A stretch of DNA of 64,000 nucleotides from Saccoglossus kowalevskii (taxonomy: Eukaryota; Hemichordata; Enteropneusta; Harrimaniidae). The DNA is taken from assembly GCF_000003605.2 (NCBI RefSeq), contig NW_003151760.1:21935-85934 (forward strand), in the 5' to 3' direction. The notes under the pieces are model-generated. The model was not told the origin of the DNA. It made no database searches and worked only from the letters and a program-made list of their open reading frames with translations. Shown one piece after another: positions 1-9,100 of the stretch; position 1 is the stretch's first letter, and each line of letters starts with the position of its first letter. Made by a program: the position numbers and the translations under genes.

Positions 1-2292
1 AGTTTATTTCCGCTAAACACGTTGAAGTAATAACATTATGCATTCAGGAATCGAATCACATTGACAAGGCGTCTGCCGAATTACAAGCCGAACTCAATTA
101 TACTCGGCTTTTATTTCTGTACTTGTTGTTAGACAACTTGACTTTTGGTTCCCGAGAGGGGGCGAGAGGCTGGTGACCCGTATCGGAGATTAGCGTGTAG
201 AGAAGGTTCAAGCACACTTCGCGGTAAATAGTAGCGCCTGACAGTTTAGTAGCGTCAAACTATTTTCGCGATATTTGAAGGAAAGAAATACACGAACGCA
301 AACGCGGTGTTAAAAAAAGTTGCAACATATGGTTTGTTTTTTGCAAAATGTTGAAAATATTTCATTTTATTCAATCAAGACTTCTGATAGATAAGTCAGA
401 ACATTACCTTGTTTGGGGGATTATGCTTCAATCACGCGGGGCTCTGCATAGCATATTTTTAGGCACGGCGCACGCACAAGTAGATAACGCGTTTACTATG
501 TACGCTACGCACTCCGTATGTACAGGAAGCGTACACTAGTCATAGCGTACGCTCCGTTGGTACACAACGTGGCTAACTGCTATTTGCCACCTGTATTTGT
601 GTATAATAGTTTGTTTTTTATAATAGTGTATAATAGTATAAAGTAAACAACATATATTGCGCAAATACGTCTAGTAAATATATGTTTTTATAACACTACA
701 ACCAGATCGGTGTTATCATTCATTGTATGTCAGCCTGCTCCAGTTTGATCACAAGCAGAATATATTTTGGAATGAATGTATGGACAACAATTTATATATC
801 ACTATTTCTACTTTGCAATGCATCATCAGTGTTCACAAATATCAAATAGCGATGCATTATATTCTCTACATGGGACCCACGTCGAACCGACGCGGCGCGC
901 ATATTGAACGCGACGCGGCGCGCCCGTTGTACGCGCCACAACAATAACACTGAATGCATTAAACAACGCGCTCAGCGTTTCATTTTATCTAGAAGAGAGA
1001 ACGTGGAGAGAACAGTTTTTTCCCGGTCAATTTATTGTGGAAGCGACATTTACGATATATTACATTACAATTTTTACTAAAGTACGATCGTATATAATAT
1101 CATATGGACGCTTTTATACAGTCGAATTGATAGAAATCACATCCGATTGCGAGCATGTTAGATTTTTTTCAAAGTTTGTCATAATTATTAATTTAGTATT
1201 TTGCACGTCCCGTTCGACCAGCTGGAAGCCATATATTCCCAAAACTGATTGCGGTCAGCCTGCCAAATAAGGCAGAAGTATATTCTTTTCACTCCCGAGT
1301 ATGTAGCCTACCCGGAACTCGAAGCCAAAAACTCCATGATGACGGGCGTCTGCGCTAAATATTAATTAAGCCATACATCGGGCAATACTAAGTTTACAAT
1401 ATCAGTGCAATAGTCGAACCTAAATTTCACAAACGAGATATATAACGTAGTCCCGGCGTGACAATGGATGTATGGAGGCACCATTACGTTGAGCTCTTTA
1501 ATTACGCAAAGAATTGTCATATTATTATCATATATCACGTGATAATGCCCATTGGGATATTATCGTACAAGGATTAAACATTCATGCATGCCAAAGAGTA
1601 AACAACATTCATTTTTGTGTGAGAAAATTCGAGAAACATTTTTCAAAAAAAAAAAGAATATTCTTAGAACAGTTCTTTGGAACACCATGCCTATGATATG
1701 TATTACTGTTGTTATAATTTGAGACATGTCATAATGACATTTCACATAAGAAATTGATGGCACATCATTAACTTACAACAATAATCTTTTAAAAAAAGGT
1801 ATACACCCGTATATTGCACTGGAATACAATTTATTCAAATGGATACATGTTAGCAATCATCACTTATATGACCTGTTTACTTCAAAATCCAATAAGGCGG
1901 TTGAATACATCTGTTGTGAATAGTTACCGAGCAATGGTCTTTAATAGTCATTTGTTCAAAACTGTATTTTCACTACAGCCTCAGTGTCAAGTCGGTGTTG
2001 GTACATGGATATACAGTGTTCTCTGGTGTGAATATAGAATTCCGGAATTTACCCTTTGAACTGAATTACTTTAATTTGGAATTGTCACATCTCACTGTTG
2101 TTACACATGTTATGATTGGTTGAGATTCAATCACATGACAAAAATAAAAAAATGGATATTACATGGTATACTGCCCGCCAAATTGATATCACATGACACG
2201 TTCTATGTATGTATGTTATTGAGTAATATGTTACTTGTCATAATACATGACATAAAATACTGTATACTTCTAATATAAGTGTTGTTATACTG
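1..2292. other. Non-coding flank, no gene recognised
   Basis: No convincing coding exon is visible. The open frames here are at most about 80 codons and look like random translation, with no domain motif. A less A+T-rich patch lies at about 130-340, and a CpG-rich repeated patch at 884-923 is listed separately. The stretch from about 2041 to 2290 repeats short ATCACATGACA-type words (near 2133 and 2189) and is probably diverged repeat DNA. It could be intergenic or a long intron; nothing in the sequence decides between them. Confidence 0.6.
884..923 (+). repeat. CpG-rich direct repeat
   Basis: The 13-mer CGACGCGGCGCGC occurs twice, at 888-900 and 911-923, each preceded by a GAAC word. This dense run of CpG stands out against the A+T-rich surroundings, where such CpG clusters are rare. 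It may be a small regulatory patch or a remnant of a repeat. No adjoining gene was found. Confidence 0.6.
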
Positions 2293-2366
2293 TGGGACTC
2301 GGAGAGCGGGTGTTAGAGATGTATGTTAGAAGTAATAGTGCCCGATGGGTGTCTGTTCGATTTGGT
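2293..2366 (+). repeat. tRNA-like segment, possible SINE head
   Basis: An A-box-like stretch (ACTCGGAGAGCGG, from about 2297) is followed about 55 bases later by a B-box-like word TGTTCGATTTGG at 2354-2365, which resembles the Pol III consensus GGTTCGANTCC. Order and spacing fit a tRNA-derived internal Pol III promoter, but several bases depart from consensus and I could not fold a complete cloverleaf. The adjoining palindrome at 2391-2441 may belong to the same mobile repeat. Chance similarity is a real alternative. Confidence 0.3.
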
Positions 2367-2390
2367 AAAATGAATAACATATGGCCATTC

Positions 2391-2441
2391 GGGCAATATC
2401 GGGCAATATCACGATTTGTTGTCTGCCCCGTGATATTACCC
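2391..2441. repeat. 10-bp tandem duplication plus hairpin
   Basis: GGGCAATATC is present twice back to back (2391-2400 and 2401-2410). The second copy opens an inverted repeat. GGGCAATATCACG at 2401-2413 pairs with CGTGATATTACCC at 2429-2441, 12 of 13 positions complementary around a 15-base loop. This looks like the terminus or fold-back centre of a small non-autonomous transposable element. No matching distal terminus was found with confidence. Confidence 0.6.
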
Positions 2442-2965
2442 TCACAAACATGTGTTATTATTTAACGGTAACTTGGTACGCTTTTTTGATTTCGCTGATT
2501 TGTTTCAAATTTTAAATAATGCATTTAACCGCCTATATAGTACATGAATACTTTCTCTTCCAGTACATATGTAAACGAAATGCACAAGCTGTAATTGTTC
2601 GTCTGCATAGCTACGTCACTCGGGGGAAAATGGCCAGTGGACATTAATGCATACGTGAATATAGCGCCCATAGTCAAGTGCAGTTTTCCTCTAATTTGAT
2701 ACATTTTCATTTAATGTTGATAAAATCAGACTGTATCTTGGATGTAAGATTGTTGTCTTTTGTATTAGCAATGGGCAATTATGAAGAAGTAATTCAATTC
2801 TCAGTCTATGTGTGATGTTCTAGAACAACCACTAAAGCATCTAAATGAATAAAGTGCGTTCTGGGAGTTGGGTCGCATGATATCGCACTGTACTTTTAAT
2901 AGCCAACTTTTCATCCGTGTTCTGCGAGAGAAAAAACACACAGTAAACTTCTGTTTCTCTTTGAA

Positions 2966-3037
2966 TGGAGGTTCCGGGAATTGAACCCACGACCTCTTTT
3001 GTGGGAGGGGAACGGGATAACTAATTTCGTGTTTACA
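2966..3037 (-). repeat. Degenerate tRNA-Val-like sequence, probable SINE head or tRNA pseudogene
   Basis: On the minus strand this 72-base segment reads like a decayed tRNA. A TTAGTTATCCCGTT word stands where a tRNA-Val D-arm has GTGGTTATCACGTT. It is followed by CCTCCCAC around the anticodon (CAC, a valine anticodon) and by GGTTCAATTCC at 2977-2987, a good match to the Pol III B-box. The acceptor arms do not pair and the T-stem is imperfect, so it is not an intact tRNA gene. A tRNA-derived SINE or an old tRNA pseudogene fits best. The open frame crossing it on the minus strand is not a gene. Confidence 0.5.
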
Positions 3038-4583
3038 GCATTGGCCAATAAAAGTTGAAATCACACACTATATTCGACTAATAGTCTAGCCTTTATTCAA
3101 TATATGCATTATTTTTCACTCAGTTTAATTTTAGCTGCTGGTGGCCCGCGCGGTTGTTGTTTCTCTGTTTGTTGCAACATGTGGTCAGCTCATATTGCTT
3201 TGTGTCTCAAATATCTGCCGGCATTAAAAATTAACACGAAATCTGCCCAACATAGTTATACAATATTGTTTCTGGGTACTAAGAACATTTTCTGAATAAT
3301 AATTTCCCGTAAAAAAGTGTGTAGCTTTCAGACATCCGTTCTCAATTGTAGTTAGTCATTTGACGGGCGCAGTCACATACGTGAAACCAAGACAGAAATC
3401 AACACATTCATCCACTGAAACAGAATGACATTTAATAACGTACGCGATCCCAATTTGCGACAAATGTGTACAACTACTAAAACACCCAATAAAACGTATT
3501 TACACAATAAAATCTATTGACCTTAAAAATTCAAGTTCAAATATGAAAAAGTGCAAGAAGATACATAATGCGAAGCATAACGCCTGAATAAACTGTATTT
3601 TATATTATATTATTATCATTCTTAGAGAATCTACTCTTGCAACAATAATTCGACGTTTAGACTACCGTAGTAATTTTACTACTTAATTAGGAAACGAAAG
3701 AACTGCTTCCTGATTAAGGGATATTGGATTCGTAAATTGAAGTATGTAAATTAAACAATCACGCTTGTGACAATGAATTCAACTTGAGTTCACTATAGGA
3801 AACACCGAGTCCCCCAAACTATCGAAATTAGATAACATAAAGAAGTTATATATTATATTGTTAAACACGGAAAACATATCATCGAGCTCAATTGTACTGT
3901 CTTTATCGAGGTGAATGCGATTTCACACGAAGTTGACGCACATGTTTTAAAATAGACCGATGAGTGAATAGGCAATTGGGTTTATTCTATTTGTATTGTA
4001 CGCCATACCCCGAACATGATTTTAAAAATGAAATACGCACGAAATGCAGAAAATGTGATGTGAAACTCTATATATCCGTGTCCTGCATTTTTCGATTAGT
4101 AAAACTTGTACTGCATATTACAAGACTGCTAATCATCGTGTGACGGTATCCCTGGTCAGTAAACTCCACTTGGTATGACAGCTCTGTGCAATCCCGTTGA
4201 GAAGTCAATTTGAAAATTCCAACGAAAAGTTACGGGTTGGCAAAATGCATGTATTTCTAGGTAACGTTCAATATGCATCGTGCATCGTGATATTATTACT
4301 TTTACGCGGCGAATTCAGCAAATATCAGAATGTGTTTCATTGAGCGTCTTCACAAAGAAAAACAGAACATCTAGCCAAGTGGACAACAAGAAATACAATT
4401 ACAGTTTTATAATTAAGTTTTTGAACTGTCGATATCACAAGTCCGGCGGTGTTAAATATGATAATGTGGCGCCATTCATTAATTATTCCAAACGAAGACG
4501 TTGATACTCGAAGAATATTCACGAATTAATCAAATCGAGGTGGTATTCATGTTCCTCAGCTGAATGGCTCCACGTTCTTCATG
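3038..4583. other. Non-coding; includes the probable 3' flank or 3'UTR of the GPCR
   Basis: No coding sequence is recognised. Reading away from the GPCR stop codon on the minus strand, the first canonical AATAAA signal I find is at 3981-3986, about 600 bases downstream, so part of this stretch may be 3'UTR. The remainder is A+T-rich DNA without a recognisable element. Confidence 0.5.
3981..3986 (-). promoter_or_regulatory. Possible polyadenylation signal of the GPCR gene
   Basis: AATAAA on the minus strand (TTTATT on the plus strand) is the nearest canonical hexamer I see downstream of the GPCR stop codon. The implied 3'UTR of about 600 bases is normal for an animal gene. In DNA this A+T-rich the hexamer also occurs often by chance. 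Confidence 0.25.
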
Positions 4584-5753
4584 TCAAATTTCAGACGTTC
4601 TTGACATTCTCAAGCTGCTGCTACGCAGGCTCGTGGCTCTCGTTCGATTAAACGAGCTTTCGCGGTAGACACAGTACTTGTTCCCTTTACAGGCTGGCGA
4701 CCGACACGTACAGAATGCCCGCTTGAAAGCTTTCCTGCGTATGTTACTACCACAATTGTATAGCATGGGACTAATTGCTAAATGTATAGATAGCAACAGC
4801 GACTGGACAGTCTGCAGGCACGACATCGTGTTACGCCCTATTGATAAATCGCCCGATATTGTCTTGTACGTTTGAATTAACTGGATAGCGGCCAGTGGTG
4901 CGAAACAGAGGAAAAACAGCAAGGTTATGGCAATGCACAAAACCAACACTTTCCGCTCTTCTGAGTGCGAGCGCGAGAACCTCATGCCTTTGTTGTTGGA
5001 GTTCCCGCCCTGGTGGTCTGGTCGTTTTATCATGAATATGTTAGCGACCACTAAGCCGTAGCAGGCGACCACGATGAATACCGGTAGTACAGTGAAACAT
5101 GTAAATACGATGAACCAGGCGAAAAGCGTAGCCTCACTCGAACGATAATAAAACGTATAAAGCGCGAACAGTCCGAGGAGAATGCCTACGGTCCAGGTGA
5201 TCGCGATGAGGATGACGACACGTTTCTTGCTCCGCAAATTGAGAATATTCGCCTTGAAGGGGTGACAGACGGCAATGTAGCGTTCGATACTTATCAGTGC
5301 TATTGTCAGCAATGCCGTACACAAAAAGAGCGGTGTTATAAAAATCCACATCTTGGAAAATACATCTGACAGTAGCATCAATGTATCGAAGGATATTTTT
5401 TCCCCCAACATCAACCGATGCAGTATCAGGTAAAATATCTCCGTCAGAATCATCATAGTGTCAGCCGCCGCCAGGTTGATGAAATGGAAATTTGGAATTG
5501 TACGCATCGCTCGAACACGCACCACGACAAACACAAACGAGAGGTTGCCGACCAATGATATGGCTCCCAGAATTGTTCGACAGTAAAACAGAACTTGGAA
5601 GTCGACGTCGCAACTGTCATTCTGTGAGGTGTTCAAGTAGTCTGTCCAGTTGGTTTCGCTCGTAGTCTGTGAAACGCTTCCATCGATGAAAGCCTCCGTG
5701 AAGGGTTGGTACTCGAGTATCGACGTTGTGTTAGTCATTGCCGCTACATACAT
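4584..5753 (-). CDS. Intronless class A (rhodopsin-family) G protein-coupled receptor, peptide-receptor-like, ligand unknown
   Basis: A 389-residue plasma-membrane receptor in one exon; an in-frame stop (5769-5771) lies just upstream. Met1 has a weak start context; Met6 (ATG at 5736-5738) has G at -3 and may be the true start. N-terminus about 1-53 has N-X-S/T sites at Asn8, 35, 41 and 45. Seven hydrophobic segments follow with class A landmarks: Asn70 (TM1), LAAAD with Asp98 (TM2), ERY 157-159 then IAVCHPFKA (TM3/ICL2), Trp187 (TM4), Pro224 (TM5), CFAP 283-286 (TM6), SPMLY 328-332 (TM7). A basic helix 8 (337-347), Cys348/350/355 as possible palmitoylation sites, a Ser/Thr-rich tail and a C-terminal T-S-E-I (class I PDZ-ligand type) end it. 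Oddities: Ser133 replaces the TM3 disulfide cysteine, the second extracellular loop is about ten residues without cysteine, and NPxxY has Ser for Asn. The HPFKA loop suggests a peptide receptor, while the short loop and missing disulfide recall melanocortin/MECA receptors. The class is near certain; the subfamily is unresolved. Confidence 0.96.
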   Translation of the reverse strand: MYVAAMTNTTSILEYQPFTEAFIDGSVSQTTSETNWTDYLNTSQNDSCDVDFQVLFYCRTILGAISLVGNLSFVFVVVRVRAMRTIPNFHFINLAAADTMMILTEIFYLILHRLMLGEKISFDTLMLLSDVFSKMWIFITPLFLCTALLTIALISIERYIAVCHPFKANILNLRSKKRVVILIAITWTVGILLGLFALYTFYYRSSEATLFAWFIVFTCFTVLPVFIVVACYGLVVANIFMIKRPDHQGGNSNNKGMRFSRSHSEERKVLVLCIAITLLFFLCFAPLAAIQLIQTYKTISGDLSIGRNTMSCLQTVQSLLLSIHLAISPMLYNCGSNIRRKAFKRAFCTCRSPACKGNKYCVYRESSFNRTRATSLRSSSLRMSRTSEI

Positions 5754-6013
5754 ATATACCAGTAAAGCCTATGGTCTTCAAAACTGGTTGCGTGGTATCT
5801 GTATTATTGTAAACAAATAACCGTTAGGAAACGTTACTACAGTCGCACTGGCTACAATTATACAGTAAACCACACTAGTCGTACATATGAATGTTATACA
5901 CACTATTAGCAAAAGCAAATCACTACGCTGCGCTGCAAATATACACCCACTGAAATTTTAAAAACGGACACATTAACATATAACATCATAATATCAGTAG
6001 ACTCGTGACTTAC

Positions 6014-6028
6014 TGCGCCATCTAGCGG
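6014..6028 (-). promoter_or_regulatory. CTCF-like binding motif
   Basis: TGCGCCATCTAGCGG on the plus strand reads CCGCTAGATGGCGCA on the minus strand. It agrees with the bilaterian CTCF core (CCNCNAGRNGGCGC) at essentially all constrained positions. It lies about 260 bases upstream of the GPCR start codon. CTCF acts as an insulator or chromatin-loop anchor in animals. Motif match only; occupancy is inferred. Confidence 0.5.
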
Positions 6029-6070
6029 TGCATTGCAAGTAAAATGATATGTCAATCTGCCACCGGAATA

Positions 6071-6083
6071 GCGCCATGGCAAC
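6071..6083. promoter_or_regulatory. Partial RFX X-box
   Basis: GCGCCATGGCAAC contains one perfect X-box half (GGCAAC; GTTGCC on the minus strand) around the central AT, while the other half is degenerate. RFX factors bind such sites upstream of ciliary genes. It sits about 320 bases upstream of the GPCR start, which is compatible with a promoter-proximal site but not proof of one. Confidence 0.3.
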
Positions 6084-6130
6084 GTCGATGCTTTGTTACA
6101 AAATGAGGCATCACAAATCTGTTTTACGGC

Positions 6131-9100
6131 GTGAATATCTGGCGATGAAATGGCTTAATTTACCGCCCGGTTGGATATTTACGACATGAGATCATAAATT
6201 ACACAAAAAGTGCTATTTTGCGCCGAAATAATACGACTGCTTTAAAGGAATATTTATTAAATATTACAAATTGGAAACATGTTAGAGAAAAGAGTAATTA
6301 CTCATATTTTTTTCACTACGGAATTGACATTACAATAATATCATCCTAGTTAGTTGTCGTAATTTTTCCTGGGCTCCAGCTGAGTGCTGATTATATTTCA
6401 GATTAAGCAATACATTCACAACATTGTCCAAGACGAGACAGTTGTGTCGAAGTGTGTTGTTTGGAGAATCGAAAATGTTGGACTTTTACAGGAGGCAGAC
6501 AAAAAATGCTTGTAGATGATAATCTTGTACATGTATTACATTTACAGCATAAACGTGCTTGACAGAATTTTACATTTTACTTGTAAATACCAGTTTTATT
6601 CGGTTTCAATTTGGTATGAGAGCACTTCACGAGAGTTATGTAGGCTTACCATGTCTTCTATTGACATGAAATGCATTAGTTATTTGTATATGTCTTTACG
6701 GAAGAGCAAAAGTTAAGTAACATATACTTGATAACATCTGTACAAAATAAACAACAACCTAGACAACAACGTGATTCGGTTATATGTTGCAAATGTACAG
6801 TTGAGACTTAAAGAGTGCTACCGGACTCACATATTTATTGGAAGTATCTAAGTTGTACATTGCCCAAATCGAATCTCCTGAAATATCTCAATGTTATTTG
6901 GTAACCGATTCTGTATTATGTGTGTTGCTGGCACACAATAAATCCGCACCAGACGTTGACACATTACATCTAAGTCACATTGAATATTCGGTATTATAAG
7001 ACAACGACGAATATGTTGTTCCCTAAGCTAACGTCCATAATGGCAGAGAGCCAAATGTGTTATCCCTCGCTGGTATAAAACACAGTCACATTGTGCATGT
7101 TTGGTTTCCAACCACGCGATCGTACTCTGCACCTAACCATGGGTGGTTGTAATTGTCGTGTAATAGATCTCAAGCCAGTCAAGCAAAACAGCTCCCACGT
7201 GGGTACAAACAAAAACTATCTAATTTATCTTGAGTAAATCGGAAAACGCACACATTTTACGATATTTCCCACCAACCGATGTGATGTCTATGGTTTCAAT
7301 TTAACGAAGCAGTTGGATACCTTTTATAAAAACCGATTTTAATTACCAAAAAAGAAAATAATTATGAGTTTCAATATATCCCTAGTGGGATGCATGTGTA
7401 TAGTCTGCGCTAATAATCAAGAGCACGATTATCCCCAATGAACTCTTGAACCATTCACTGCTAGAAAACGGCAATGTATATAGACGTTAGTTTAGACAAT
7501 GAGTAAACGCAAACATGTCATATTTTACACTTTTGAGATGAACTACCTGCACAATTTCATGACAAATAACGTCATTGCATGATTGGTGATATTCTTTTAC
7601 GTTTAACATTCGGGTCAACATCGTTTGTATTTTAAAAAGTCTTCAACTATAAATATTGAAATCTAGTTAGTATTATTAGGCGGCTAGTGGGATATTCTAG
7701 ATCTATTTATTCCAACGATCATGTTAACTACCATGAAAGTAGTATTTTGTAGCGTTTGGGTTAGTTGTCTAAATACTCTCCCTGCGATTAGTGATTGTGT
7801 TTATGTATGGGACTATTATTTTTTTGTTTCCCACTTTTCGAAGAAGTCCAATCGGCGGTCTCGCGAGCGATCGCGACATCACTGACATTAGGGAAGCGTG
7901 ATTTCAAGGTGATGTTTGGGAGAGTTATAAATAAATCAGAGGTGAGAATGTGACTTCACAACAAACATACAAACAAATATATTTCGAATGATATAATGAT
8001 AAAATACTGAAAATATTCAGATCACAATGTGCCGCCTATCTATCGTGACTCGGTTATTTATTATCTTTAATACATTAAATCGTCTAACGCATCGGTATTT
8101 TGAAATCCGCTTTGGATGGACGCGTGCCATTCGCTGCCTTGATGACGCCCTATGTCGTTGAAAACTCAGTCACAACTTAAGCTACGCAGTTGCTTGGCTA
8201 TGGAAGTTTTATCACGGATATGTTGCAAGTATCCCAATTGCTGTAATACGTACATATATAATACTTGACATACAAAGATTATTTAAGAAATATTGACAAT
8301 CCAGTACACAACGTTTAGTATATTTAGATCATGGTAATTGATGACGTCAAATATAGATGTTGAAGAGTGTTGATATCGACATTATTTCACGTGCAAATGC
8401 ATGATATATTGGATAAACATATATAACGATATGTAATTTCCTGGGAGCAGCCATTAACTAAATATTGACCACATGTTTCCGCTACAACTATATCGGAAAT
8501 AATCCACTAGAGCAATATAATATCTATGATACGTGCTATTTATAAAATGTGCGCTGCACTGGGGATTAATAATTCATACTATTAAAGTAATAATTTATTC
8601 ATGGAGATGCAATATGCCGCCGACCTATATATGCATCATACATCCCACACGCGGGATAACTGATGACGAGGACGCAAATACGCAAAACATAAATAATACA
8701 CAAAAAAAATACATTACTTATTTTTGCATATATTTTCATATTTAATTAAATTGTTCAATACAGCATTGGTAGAACGAAATTAATTTCAAAATTATTTGTC
8801 ATTTTGACTGTAGAAATTAATTAAATGTAAAATATTGGGTTTTAAAAACACGCATTATGACACACCGGTATAGTTATACAAGTTTATGATCTATTTTCTC
8901 TTGTCATTGCGTAACATACCTCCTGATTCTATACGCAAAAAATGCGGAAAGCCCTAAACTAACATTTTGCATTTTTCAAGCGAGTCTTGTAAATTACTTC
9001 ATTATTCTATGTAGTCTACACGTACGTACAGGAAAAAAAAACGACCAAGTTCATGTTTAACTGCAATGGTTGGTTCATTATTGCATAGCCCCAAGATAAA

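Larger units (their letters stand above)
5754..6130 (-). promoter_or_regulatory. Upstream flank and candidate promoter of the GPCR gene
   Basis: This is the sequence 5' of the receptor on the minus strand. A weak TATA-like TGTATAATT (minus strand, about 5857-5865) and a TAACGG Myb-type word near 5821 lie within 110 bases of the start codon. Farther out are a CTCF-like motif (6014-6028) and a partial RFX X-box (6071-6083). No transcription start can be fixed from sequence alone, and a non-coding 5' exon farther upstream remains possible. Confidence 0.35.

Noticed and set aside
4678-4875. Plus-strand open frame inside the GPCR locus
   Set aside because: It lies antisense to the receptor coding sequence and its translation has no motif; it is a shadow frame.
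5134-5349. Minus-strand 71-codon frame overlapping the GPCR
   Set aside because: It is a shifted reading of the receptor gene itself, with no independent support.
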